NCBI GenBank assembly: GCA_900548635.1 | Contig: URLP01000001.1 | Span: 1 to 44,134 of the forward strand | Origin: an uncultured Megasphaera sp. | GTDB lineage: Bacteria; Bacillota; Negativicutes; Veillonellales; Megasphaeraceae | Length of the DNA stretch: 44,134 bases | Direction: 5' to 3' | Shown: positions 23,530 through 30,936 of the stretch, piece by piece | Position numbering within the stretch: the first letter of the stretch is position 1 | Layout: every line of letters starts with the position of its first letter | Translations under genes and position numbers: made by a program | The notes under the pieces: model-generated | What the model saw: only the letters and a program-made list of their open reading frames with translations | What the model was told of the DNA's origin: nothing | Databases searched by the model: none

Positions 23530-24702
23530 ATGGCAGAAGATTATAAAACCCTTGATAAAGAATATATCGTCAATGTATACAACCGGGTCGGGGCTGTATT
23601 GGATCACGGCAAAGGCGCGATTTTATATGACGTCGATGGCAAGAAATACATCGATCTCAGCGCCGGTATTGCTGTCAACATTTTTGGTGTCTGTGATGAC
23701 GTGTGGATTCATGCCGTCGAAACGCAGCTCCATAAATTGAGCCATATTTCCAACGTCTTCTTTACAGAACCTCAGACCGTCTTGGCCGAAAAACTCTGTC
23801 AGAAGACAGGCATGAAGAAGGTGTTCTTCTCCAACTCCGGTGCCGAAGCCAACGAATGTGCCATCAAAACGGCTCGGAAATATTCCCACGACAAATACGG
23901 TGACGGCCGTTATACGATCGTTACTTTGAAGAACAGCTTCCACGGACGGACCATTGCGACCTTGACGGCTTGCGGCCAGGATTCGCTCCATGAAGATTTC
24001 GGACCCTTCGTCGACGGTTTCGTTTATGCTGAACCCGATAATTTTGACGATATGAAGCGGCTTTGCGAAGAAAATAGCGTCTGCGCTATCATGATGGAAA
24101 TGGTCCAGGGCGAAGGCGGCGTCCATCCTCTTGATAAGGAATACGTCCAGAAAGTAGAAGCATATGCTCACGCTCACGATATCCTGATCATCGTCGACGA
24201 AGTCCAGACTGGCAACGGCCGGACGGGCTACCTCTATTCCTACATGGGCTATGGCATCCATCCCGATATCGTTTCCACGGCGAAAGCCATCGGCGGCGGC
24301 CTGCCCCTCGGTGCGACCATGTTTGCAGCATCGACGCAGCACACCCTGACCAACCACACCCACGGTTCGACCTTTGGTGGCAACCCGATCTGCACGGCCG
24401 GCGGCATTTCCATCATCGACCGCCTCGACGACGACCTTATGGCAGAAGTTCGGGAAAAAGGGAAATACATCAAAGAAGAACTGGAAAAATGTGAACACGT
24501 CGACCACGTATCGGGCATGGGCCTCATGATTGGCGTCGCCCTCAAAGATAAAGCCCTCATGGATGTCGTAGAAGGCTGCGTCGACCATGGCGTCCTGGTC
24601 CTCACGGCCAATGGCCTCCTGCGCCTCCTGCCGCCTCTCAACATCCCTTGGGATGAACTGAAAGAAGCCATCGAAATCGTCAAGAAAGTCATTGATAAGT
24701 AA
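23530..24702 (+). CDS. argD: Acetylornithine aminotransferase
   Basis: PLP enzyme that makes N-acetylornithine from the semialdehyde and glutamate. The 390-residue class III aminotransferase has FFSNSGAEANE (cofactor phosphate site), the PLP-contacting aspartate in IIVDEVQTGNGRTG and the Schiff-base lysine K252 in STAKAIGGGLPLGA. AGAAGGAAT precedes the ATG. Last gene of the arg operon; argF, argG and argH are elsewhere. Confidence 0.95.
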   Translation: MAEDYKTLDKEYIVNVYNRVGAVLDHGKGAILYDVDGKKYIDLSAGIAVNIFGVCDDVWIHAVETQLHKLSHISNVFFTEPQTVLAEKLCQKTGMKKVFFSNSGAEANECAIKTARKYSHDKYGDGRYTIVTLKNSFHGRTIATLTACGQDSLHEDFGPFVDGFVYAEPDNFDDMKRLCEENSVCAIMMEMVQGEGGVHPLDKEYVQKVEAYAHAHDILIIVDEVQTGNGRTGYLYSYMGYGIHPDIVSTAKAIGGGLPLGATMFAASTQHTLTNHTHGSTFGGNPICTAGGISIIDRLDDDLMAEVREKGKYIKEELEKCEHVDHVSGMGLMIGVALKDKALMDVVEGCVDHGVLVLTANGLLRLLPPLNIPWDELKEAIEIVKKVIDK

Positions 24703-24709
24703 GAGGTTA

Positions 24710-24730
24710 TAGTTTGTAATTTGTAGTAAA
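24710..24730 (+). repeat. Short heptamer tract
   Basis: Three units between the argD stop and the terminator: TAGTTTG, TAATTTG, TAGTAAA. Confidence 0.5.
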
Positions 24731-24766
24731 AACGGCTCGCCGCTTGATGCGGCGGGCCGTTTTTTA
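24731..24766 (+). terminator. Terminator of the argC-argD operon
   Basis: ACGGCtCGCCGC / GCGGCGgGCCGT stem with TTGAT loop, followed by six T. Confidence 0.92.
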
Positions 24767-24768
24767 AT

Positions 24769-24874
24769 CTCGGACTCAGATGCTGCGTACCGCAGCGACA
24801 GACTCAGACTGATAATGCGTCCTCGGATGACCCCTGCGGCGCATAGCGGGCGCCCCGCGTGGGCGCCCCTACAT
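24769..24874 (-). repeat. A module plus REP-like hairpin with GTAG
   Basis: CTCGGACTCAGAT, hairpin GCTGCG-TAC-CGCAGC, GACAGACTCAGACTGATAA and TGCGTCCTCGG, ending with GGGCGCCC-CGCGT-GGGCGCCC and CTAC (24848-24872). On the minus strand the hairpin is preceded by GTAG. Confidence 0.8.
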
Positions 24875-25289
24875 TGCAAACGGAATTCCCACAAAAAAAT
24901 ATTTTTCATGACGAATGGGAATATCCTCAAACGGTGTAGGGGTCGCCACGTGGGCGACCCGCGCGAAGCCTGTGGATAGCCGGAATTTATGACAGATTGT
25001 GTGTGTGTAATATAATTTGAGTTTGCCGCGGCGAAGCCGCATTTGAGTCCGAGCAGATATTTTTTGGGAAAACATCGTCACCGAATCTGTTCAGTTTAGC
25101 AACAATAGTTCAGGCGGGCGCCCCGCGTGAATTGTGTGCATAGCCGGAATTTATGACAAATGGTGTACGGCCGTAATACAATCCAGAATTTCAGGATGCG
25201 CAGCATCCATCTGAGTACAAGCAGATTATTTTCATTTTATTCTCATTTTCCTCTGGTAACATGAAAGAAAAACAGCAAGGAGTGATTTT
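24875..25289. repeat. RAYT left-flank repeat array
   Basis: No other gene is visible. The stretch contains GTAG plus hairpin GGGTCGCC-ACGT-GGGCGACCC on the plus strand (24936-24960). Then come two direct copies of a ~105-base unit (24958-25063 and 25122-25230). Each has the conserved line TAGCCGGAATTTATGACA followed by an inverted A module; the stems GCGGC/GCCGC and GGATGC/GCATCC differ but stay paired. The RAYT ribosome site AAGGAGTG ends the region. Confidence 0.75.
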
Positions 25290-25742
25290 ATGTTATCGAA
25301 ACGGAAAAATATCCGGCTGCCTCATTATGATTACAGTCAAAACGGCATGTATTTCGTTACTATCTGTACGAAAGGGAAGCGGCACTTATTCGGGGATATT
25401 TGCAATTCGAAAATGCAGCTCAATTTGTTGGGAAAATTGATTCAGGCCCAGCTGTTGGCGATTCCCAATCAATACATCGATACCAAGATGATTTACTCAA
25501 TCATTATGCCCAATCACGTTCATTTTATCGTCAGCATCGAAACGGGCAATCATGCCGTCCGACTGGGGCGCATCGTCAATAAATTTAAAGGCTTGTCAAC
25601 GCGTAAAGCCGGCATTCCGCTTTGGCAGCGGGGGTATTTTGAACACGTCGTCCGTACGGAAGCGGAATTATTGGCAATTATGAAATACATTGAAAATAAC
25701 CCTGCACGCTGGGAATTACGGCAGCAAAATTTTCATATCTAG
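25290..25742 (+). CDS. REP-associated tyrosine transposase (RAYT, Y1_Tnp / TnpA_REP family)
   Basis: Single-strand DNA transposase-like protein (150 residues). N-terminus RLPHYDYSQNGMYFVTICTKG is typical of the family. The HUH motif is H76-V-H78 (MPNHVHFIV), and the predicted nucleophile is Y133 in MKYIENNP, in the same context as Tyr115 of E. coli YafM/TnpA_REP; WQRGYFEHVVR lies between them. Such proteins recognise a GTAG/GGAG tetranucleotide next to a REP hairpin, and hairpins of that kind surround this gene on both sides. No IS200/IS605 partner (TnpB) and no transposon ends typical of IS200 are seen. Frame complete, ribosome site good, so probably functional. Confidence 0.88.
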   Translation: MLSKRKNIRLPHYDYSQNGMYFVTICTKGKRHLFGDICNSKMQLNLLGKLIQAQLLAIPNQYIDTKMIYSIIMPNHVHFIVSIETGNHAVRLGRIVNKFKGLSTRKAGIPLWQRGYFEHVVRTEAELLAIMKYIENNPARWELRQQNFHI

Positions 25743-25784
25743 CATGGTCACCTCAAAAATGGCGAAAATTGCTATCTCATTATT

Positions 25785-25828
25785 GTGAAACCTCAAAAAA
25801 TGCGAAATTTGAGGTTTCACTTTTATTT
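25785..25828 (+). terminator. Terminator-like hairpin after the RAYT gene
   Basis: Perfect 13-bp inverted repeat GTGAAACCTCAAA / TTTGAGGTTTCAC followed by TTTTATTTTGTT. Confidence 0.75.
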
Positions 25829-25874
25829 TGTTATCAAAAATATTTCTGCGATACGATTCGGGCTGGCGCAGCTC

Positions 25875-25956
25875 CTCGGATTCAGATGCTGCGTGCCGCA
25901 GCGACAGACTCAGATTAACAATGCGTCCTCGGGGGCCCCTGCGGCGCATAACGGGA
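25875..25956 (+). repeat. A module, RAYT right flank
   Basis: CTCGGATTCAGAT, hairpin GCTGCG-TGC-CGCAGC, GACAGACTCAGATTAACAA and TGCGTCCTCGG, ending in GCGCATAACGGGATTCCTG. In comparison with 28271-28320 it lacks the 35-base hairpin unit between two ACGGG copies. Confidence 0.75.
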
Positions 25957-26009
25957 TTCCTGTAAATTCCATTTCACATCCTCTGGAAACTATTTGTGAA
26001 ATATTTTTC

Positions 26010-26038
26010 TTGCTATCTGTCTTGGGATTGCGTACAAT
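26010..26038 (+). promoter_or_regulatory. Promoter of the ornithine decarboxylase gene
   Basis: TTGCTA (26010-26015), a 17-base spacer and TACAAT (26033-26038). The leader is only about 45 bases, so an E. coli speFL-like leader ORF is not possible here. Confidence 0.7.
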
Positions 26039-26090
26039 AGGGCTGTATTATAAAAATTACTGCAAAGGAAGAGGATAAGGAGAGAAAAAT

Positions 26091-28250
26091 ATGAAACATT
26101 TGAAGATAGCGTACAGCTTTGACGTACAGTATTATTTTGTAGACAGCGAACGGGAAATCGTACCCATTGAAGAGACGGATTTTACCGATGTCGCTGTCGC
26201 TGTTGTTTCTGACCAGGATTTTGCCTATATCGACAAAATCGACGCCACGGGTTTCGGCATCCCCATCATGGTCATCATGCCAGGCGGCGAGAAGATGCCG
26301 GATCAATATATTGATAAAGTCGATGTCGTCTTTACGGAAGAAATGGTCAATAAGAGCCGTTGCATTTCGACAGCCGAACGGTTGGCCAGCCGTTATGAAC
26401 ATGCTGTGCTGCCGCCGTTTTTTGCCGACCTCGTCGATTATGTCAGTGAAAAGAATACGCCTTTTGACTGTCCGGGCCACCAAGACGGCCTGTTTTTCAA
26501 GAAGCATCCGGCAGGACGCTATCTTTATGATTTTTATGGACCTCATATTTTTCAATCCGATATCTGCAATGCCGATGTAACCCTTGGTGATTTGCTCATC
26601 CATGAAGGGCCGGCCTTGGAAGCCCAGGATTTTGCAGCCCAAGTCTTCCATGCAGACAAGACTTATTTCGTCCTCAATGGGTCTTCGTCGTCCAATAAGG
26701 TCGTCACCAATGCCTTGTTGACGCCTGGCGACCTAGTCCTCTATGACCGCAACAATCACAAGTCCGTGGCCCTCGGGGCCCTCATCCAGGCCGGGGCGAC
26801 GCCCGTTTATTTGGAAACGGCCCGCAATCCCTACGGCTTCATCGGCGGCATCGACGCTCACTGTTTCGAGGAAGACTATCTGCGTAAGTTGGCAGCCGAA
26901 CGGGATCCGGAAAAAGCTAAGGCCCAACGACCTTTCCGCCTGGCTGTTATCCAGCTCGGTACTTATGACGGGACGCTGTATAATGCCCGCTACGTCGTCG
27001 ACCGTATCGGTCATCTCTGCGATTATATCCTCTTTGATTCGGCTTGGGTCGGCTATGAACAATTCATTCCCATGCTCAAGGACTGCTCGCCGCTGCTTCT
27101 CGATTTGCATGAAGATGATCCGGGTATCATGGTTGTCCAGTCGGTCCATAAGCAGCAGGCCGGCTTCTCCCAGGCGTCGCAGATCCATAAGAAGGATAAT
27201 CACATCCATAACCAGTCACGCTACTGCAACCACAAGACTTTCAACAATGCCTTCATGGCGAATGCATCGACTAGTCCTTTTTATCCCATGTTCGCAACGA
27301 TTGCCGTCAATGCCAAAATCCATGCCGGTGCGGCTGGCCGCAAGATGTGGATGGACTGTGTGAAAATGGGTATCGAAGCCCGCAAGGATATCCTGCGCCG
27401 CTGCCATTATATTCGGCCTTTCGTAGCGCCGACAGTATACGGCAAGCCCTGGCAGGATGGCCATACCGATGACATGGCTAATGACCTGGCTTATTTCACC
27501 TTTGAACCGGATGCTAAGTGGCATGCTTTCGAAGGCTACGGTCCGGGCCAATATCTCGTCGACCCGTGCAAGCTCCTCTTGACGACACCAGGCATCAACG
27601 CCGAATCGGGACAGTACGAGGATTTCGGCATCCATGCCAATATCTTGGCGACGTATCTGCGCGGCAACGGCGTCATTCCGGAAAAATGCGATTTAAACTC
27701 GATTCTCTTCCTACTGACACCGGCTGAAAATAAGAATAAGATGCGCCTTCTCGTGTCCCAGCTGGTTCGATTTGAACGCTTCGTCGATCACGATGTACCC
27801 ATGCAGGAAGTCCTTCTCGGCGTCTACAACTCGCATCCGGACCGCTATGCAGGCTATACAATCTGCCAGCTTTGCCAGGAAATGCACGATTTCTATAAGG
27901 CACGGAACGTCAAGGACCTGCAGAAGAAACTTTTCCGCCGCCAATACTTCCCGGAATACGCCATGAATGCTCAAGATGCGCAATATGCTTTCATCCGCGG
28001 TCAGGGAGAACTGGTACCTCTCGATGAAATCGAAGGCCGCATTGCCCTGGAAGGGGCGCTGCCCTATCCGCCAGGCGTCCTCTGCGTTGTCCCGGGTGAA
28101 CGCTGGTCCCATACAGCCGTCCAGTATTTCAAGGCCCTTGAAGATGGACTCAATGAACTGCCGGGCTTCGCTTCGGAAATCCAGGGCGTCTACCTGGAAA
28201 AAGAAGACGACGGCCGCATCCACGCTTATGGGTATGTGCTGAAGGAATAG
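26091..28250 (+). CDS. speF: Ornithine decarboxylase, SpeC/SpeF type (fold-type I PLP enzyme)
   Basis: Decarboxylates ornithine to putrescine, used for polyamines or acid resistance. The 719-residue protein has the order of the prokaryotic Orn/Lys/Arg decarboxylases: wing domain (about 1-110), PLP domain with K354 in QSVHKQQAGFSQASQIHKKD, and the C-terminal domain (about 570-719). The sequence after the PLP lysine (NNAFMANASTSPFYPMFA) matches the ornithine enzymes SpeC/SpeF better than lysine or arginine decarboxylases. The gene symbol is by resemblance to inducible SpeF. AAGGAG is upstream; no potE antiporter is adjacent, and the neighbouring arg operon makes the ornithine precursor. Confidence 0.88.
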   Translation: MKHLKIAYSFDVQYYFVDSEREIVPIEETDFTDVAVAVVSDQDFAYIDKIDATGFGIPIMVIMPGGEKMPDQYIDKVDVVFTEEMVNKSRCISTAERLASRYEHAVLPPFFADLVDYVSEKNTPFDCPGHQDGLFFKKHPAGRYLYDFYGPHIFQSDICNADVTLGDLLIHEGPALEAQDFAAQVFHADKTYFVLNGSSSSNKVVTNALLTPGDLVLYDRNNHKSVALGALIQAGATPVYLETARNPYGFIGGIDAHCFEEDYLRKLAAERDPEKAKAQRPFRLAVIQLGTYDGTLYNARYVVDRIGHLCDYILFDSAWVGYEQFIPMLKDCSPLLLDLHEDDPGIMVVQSVHKQQAGFSQASQIHKKDNHIHNQSRYCNHKTFNNAFMANASTSPFYPMFATIAVNAKIHAGAAGRKMWMDCVKMGIEARKDILRRCHYIRPFVAPTVYGKPWQDGHTDDMANDLAYFTFEPDAKWHAFEGYGPGQYLVDPCKLLLTTPGINAESGQYEDFGIHANILATYLRGNGVIPEKCDLNSILFLLTPAENKNKMRLLVSQLVRFERFVDHDVPMQEVLLGVYNSHPDRYAGYTICQLCQEMHDFYKARNVKDLQKKLFRRQYFPEYAMNAQDAQYAFIRGQGELVPLDEIEGRIALEGALPYPPGVLCVVPGERWSHTAVQYFKALEDGLNELPGFASEIQGVYLEKEDDGRIHAYGYVLKE

Positions 28251-28280
28251 TGCGGTACGAAATCTCGTCAAATGCGTAAC

Positions 28281-28424
28281 GGGCTCGCCACGTGCGAGCC
28301 CCTATATCGAATACGGGATTCCTGCAAATACTTTTTTATGTCAAATGGGAATTGTCCCCAAACAGCGTAGGGGTCGCCATGTGGGCGACCCGCGTGAATT
28401 TTGTGTATAGCCGGAATTTATGAC
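28281..28424. repeat. REP-like pair (opposed hairpins) downstream of speF
   Basis: GGGCTCG-CCACGTG-CGAGCCC with CTAT (28281-28305, minus orientation, ATAG instead of GTAG) and GTAG plus GGGTCGCC-ATGT-GGGCGACC on the plus strand (28367-28391), then TAGCCGGAATTTATGACA. Collinear with 24848-25000 over about 140 bases. Confidence 0.75.
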
Positions 28425-28472
28425 AAAAGGGATTGTACATGATGACGTTTGCCATCATGTACAATCCCTTTT
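28425..28472. terminator. Bidirectional terminator between speF and metF
   Basis: Perfect 20-bp stem: AAAAGGGATTGTACATGATG and its exact complement CATCATGTACAATCCCTTTT, loop ACGTTTGC. It serves the convergent speF (+) and metF (-) units. Confidence 0.92.
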
Positions 28473-28484
28473 CGTGTGTTTTTT

Positions 28485-28519
28485 ACGATGAACGACGAAC
28501 GGCCTACGATAAACGATGC
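28485..28519 (+). repeat. Heptamer tract at the metF 3' end
   Basis: Five units: ACGATGA, ACGACGA, ACGGCCT, ACGATAA, ACGATGC. On the minus strand they read GTTCGTC/GTTCATC-type, adjoining the metF stop codon. Confidence 0.7.
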
Positions 28520-28522
28520 CCT

Positions 28523-29377
28523 CTACAACAATGTTTTTACGGCTTCGGCGATTTTTTTGGCGATATACGGGTTATTCATGGTGTAGACGTGGATGCCGTC
28601 TACGCCGTTAGCCAGGAGATCGGCAATCTGGTCGACGGCGTAGGCGATGCCGATATCGCGCATGGATTCGGGAGTGTCACCGTATTTGGCAATGGCCCGC
28701 TGGAATTTGATGGGAAGCGTGGCGCCGCACATGGTGACCATGCGTTCGATTTGAGCTTTGTTAGTGACGGGCATGATGCCGGCTTCGATGGGAACATTGA
28801 TACCGGCGATTTCACAACGTTCGAGGAAGCGGTAGAAAAGGGCGTTGTCAAAGAAGAGCTGGGAAATGAGTTCGCTAGCGCCGGCGTCGACTTTGGTCTT
28901 TAAGTTGCGGATGTCGGCGGCCAGGGTCTTTGCTTCCGTGTGGCCTTCGGGGTAGCAGGCGCCGATGACGTTGAATTCCGGCGCCTGTTCTTTGATGAAG
29001 GCCACGAGGTCGCTGGCGTGTTCGAAGTCGTGCGCCCGTTCGCGGCCCGGGACTTCATCGCCACGCAGGGCCAGGATGTTTTCGATGCCTGCTTCTTTCA
29101 GTTCTTTCAGGTCCTGCAGGGCTGCTTCTTTCGTCAGGTAGATGCAGGGCATGTGAGCGGCTGTTTCGCAGCCCAGGGCTTTGATGCGGCTGGCGACTTC
29201 GACCGTGCGGTTGCCGCCGGTACCGCCGGCGCCGCAGGTGACGCTGATGAAGTCCGGATGGAGTTTGCTCAGTTCTTCCAGCGTCGGATAGACCGTTTCG
29301 ATGGGAATATCCTTCTTCGGCGGAAAGACTTCAAAAGAAAAGACCGTTTTTTTGGCAAAAAGCTCGTTCGTATGCAT
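28523..29377 (-). CDS. metF: 5,10-methylenetetrahydrofolate reductase
   Basis: Reduces methylene-THF to methyl-THF, the methyl donor for methionine. The 284-residue TIM-barrel flavoprotein has FSFEVFPPK at the N-terminus with the catalytic glutamate, the folate region SVTCGAGGTG and the FAD-site stretch ILALRGD. GGGGGAAAC precedes the ATG on the minus strand. It lies downstream of metQ in the same direction but is separated from it by a hairpin and a repeat. Confidence 0.95.
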   Translation of the reverse strand: MHTNELFAKKTVFSFEVFPPKKDIPIETVYPTLEELSKLHPDFISVTCGAGGTGGNRTVEVASRIKALGCETAAHMPCIYLTKEAALQDLKELKEAGIENILALRGDEVPGRERAHDFEHASDLVAFIKEQAPEFNVIGACYPEGHTEAKTLAADIRNLKTKVDAGASELISQLFFDNALFYRFLERCEIAGINVPIEAGIMPVTNKAQIERMVTMCGATLPIKFQRAIAKYGDTPESMRDIGIAYAVDQIADLLANGVDGIHVYTMNNPYIAKKIAEAVKTLL

Positions 29378-29430
29378 ATATTGTTTCCCCCTTGATTTTA
29401 CAGAATTCCGTGGACTGCATGATGAAAAGC

Positions 29431-29478
29431 AACCCCTCAGTCAGCTGCGCTGACAGCTCCCCTATTAGGGGAGCCTTC
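29431..29478. repeat. Dispersed hairpin repeat between metQ and metF
   Basis: GTCAGC-TGC-GCTGAC followed by CTCCCC-TATTA-GGGGAG and CCTTCCAG. The second hairpin is related to the one at the end of the Nudix gene. Confidence 0.6.
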
Positions 29479-29495
29479 CAGACAATAATCATTGT

Positions 29496-29531
29496 AAACA
29501 AAAGGACCGCCGCGAGCGCGACAGCCCTTTT
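29496..29531 (-). terminator. Terminator of metQ (minus strand)
   Basis: On the minus strand AAAAGGGCTGTCGCG / CGGCGGTCCTTTTGTTT, an imperfect GC-rich stem ending in T residues. It belongs to the GGGCTGTCGC terminator type. Confidence 0.7.
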
Positions 29532-29575
29532 CGGATACTTTCATTATATGGGATAACGAAGTCAATGTCCAGCTG

Positions 29576-30406
29576 TTAGAAGCTCGGCAGGATAGCACCC
29601 TGGTATTTGTCTTCGATGAATTTCTTGATTTCCGGAGACTGGAGGGCTTTGACGAGTTTTTGAATTTCCGGACGGTTTTCATCACCTTCGCGGATGACGA
29701 GGACGTTGGCATACGGCGAATCCTTCGGTTCCAGGAAGAGCGCGTCTTTCAGCGGATTGAGACCGGCTTCCATAGCAAAGTTGGTATTGATCAAGGCGAT
29801 GTCTACGTCATCGATGGAACGGGGAATCTGAGCGGCTTCGAGTTCGACGAACTGGAGGTGTTTATCGTTCTTTTCGACGTCCTGTACGGTCGACGTGATG
29901 TTACCGCCATCTTTCAAGCCGATGAGGCCGGCACTCTGCAAGATGAGGAGGGCGCGGCCGCCGTTGGTCGGGTCATTCGGGATGGCGACTTTGGCGCCGT
30001 CAGCGACGTCTTTCAAGTCCTTGACTTTATGGGAATAAATGCCCATCGGTTCGACATGGATCTTAGCGATGGCTTTCAATTTTGTGCCGTGTTCGCTGTT
30101 GAATTTGTCGAGGTACGGTGAATGCTGGAAGAAGTTGGCGTCGATTTCCTTATCGTTCAGGGCCAGGTTCGGTTTGACATAGTCCGTGAATTCGACGACT
30201 TTCAGGTCGACCCCTTCTTTGGCGAGGAGCGGTTTGACTTCATTCAGGATTTCACCGTGCGGTACGGGCGTGGCGCCGACGGTGACCGTCACGTTTTTGG
30301 AAGACGAGCCGCTAGAAGCGGAATCACTGCCGCAGCCGGCAGCCAGGACGGCGATGGCCAGCAGGACTGAAGCGGCGAGAATGGAAAGTTTCTTGAGATT
30401 TTTCAT
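29576..30406 (-). CDS. metQ: MetQ/NlpA-family methionine-binding lipoprotein
   Basis: Substrate-binding lipoprotein of the MetNIQ methionine ABC importer, anchored at the outer face of the cytoplasmic membrane. Signal peptide with lipobox LAAGC (lipidated C25), a Ser-rich linker, then VTVGATPVPHGEIL, FTDYVKPNLALNDKEIDANFFQH and the C-terminal IKKFIEDKYQGAILP, all typical of NlpA. AGGAGGAAT precedes the ATG. A SAM-I riboswitch lies in its leader, which supports a methionine role. The partner genes metN and metI are not in the window. Confidence 0.93.
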   Translation of the reverse strand: MKNLKKLSILAASVLLAIAVLAAGCGSDSASSGSSSKNVTVTVGATPVPHGEILNEVKPLLAKEGVDLKVVEFTDYVKPNLALNDKEIDANFFQHSPYLDKFNSEHGTKLKAIAKIHVEPMGIYSHKVKDLKDVADGAKVAIPNDPTNGGRALLILQSAGLIGLKDGGNITSTVQDVEKNDKHLQFVELEAAQIPRSIDDVDIALINTNFAMEAGLNPLKDALFLEPKDSPYANVLVIREGDENRPEIQKLVKALQSPEIKKFIEDKYQGAILPSF

Positions 30407-30459
30407 AAAGATTCCTCCTAATGATGTAGTATAGACTTTTCTGTTCCGTCATTATCCAT

Positions 30460-30600
30460 AAAAAAGACCTCTTTCCGAAAGAGAAAGAGGTTTGATAGCT
30501 AGTTCTTTATCTCTCGGAATGCATCCGCAGGAATTGGCACCGTCGTTATCGGTTGCCGGGCTTCATAGGGCCAGTCCCTCCACCACTCTGGATAAATGTC
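30460..30600 (-). promoter_or_regulatory. SAM-I (S-box) riboswitch controlling metQ
   Basis: On the minus strand the conserved pieces occur in order: TTATCCAGAGTGGTGGAGGG, ACTGGCCCTATGAAGCCCGG, CAACC, GGTGCCAATTCC and GAGAGATAAG. They are followed by a terminator AACCTCTTTC / GAAAGAGGTC with six T (30460-30493). SAM binding would switch metQ off. Confidence 0.96.
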
Positions 30601-30623
30601 GTTCTAAAGTTGTCTTGATTCTT

Positions 30624-30651
30624 AGTTTATCATGGATAAGCTATTTGTCAA
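30624..30651 (-). promoter_or_regulatory. Promoter of the metQ transcript
   Basis: Minus strand TTGACA (30646-30651), a 16-base spacer and TAAACT (30624-30629), about 25 bases before the riboswitch. Confidence 0.65.
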
Positions 30652-30869
30652 GGTCTATCTTAAGGGCATTGACAAAACTATACTTAATGGCCAGAGTGCC
30701 GATAGCAGCGACAAGGAAATCAAGATCGGAGCCACAGCGGGTCCTCATGCTGAAGTCGTCGAAGCCGTGGCTAAGGAAGCAGAAAAACAGGGGATTCACA
30801 TCAAAGTCGTCTGGCGTCAAGAAGTTTATTGCTGACAAATACAACGGTACGATCGAACCGGCTGAATAG
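30632..30869 (+). pseudogene. metQ/nlpA remnant with large internal deletion
   Basis: On the plus strand, codons for DKEIKIGATAGPHAEVVEAV and AKEAEKQGIHIKVV match the N-terminal part of a MetQ protein. After one frame change they join directly to VKKFIADKYNGTIEPAE and a stop, which matches the MetQ C-terminus. About 180 codons in the middle, and the signal peptide, are missing. It is not a reverse-strand shadow of metQ and differs from it in sequence, so it is the scar of a second metQ. Confidence 0.8.
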
Positions 30870-30883
30870 ACGGGCATAAGCCT

Positions 30884-30912
30884 TGACAATGAGCGCCTTA
30901 CAAGTATATAAT
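30884..30912 (+). promoter_or_regulatory. Promoter of the T-box/ECF operon
   Basis: Consensus TTGACA (30884-30889), 17-base spacer, TATAAT (30907-30912). Transcription would start near 30919. Confidence 0.88.
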
Positions 30913-30936
30913 GAAACAAAATCTAAATGGATTTGT

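Noticed and set aside
25290..25742. IS200/IS605 insertion sequence
   Set aside because: The protein has the RAYT-type sequence around WQRGYFEHVVR and YIENNP, lacks a TnpB partner, and is flanked by REP-like hairpins and not by IS200 ends.
25950..26090. speFL-like arrest peptide or polyamine riboswitch before speF
   Set aside because: The predicted transcript leader is only about 45 bases and contains no open frame or stable structure.
30492..30869. Open frame over the S-box and metQ remnant as a 125-residue gene
   Set aside because: Its first half is the complement of the SAM riboswitch; only the last ~17 codons are MetQ-like. It is part of the pseudogene region, not a gene.
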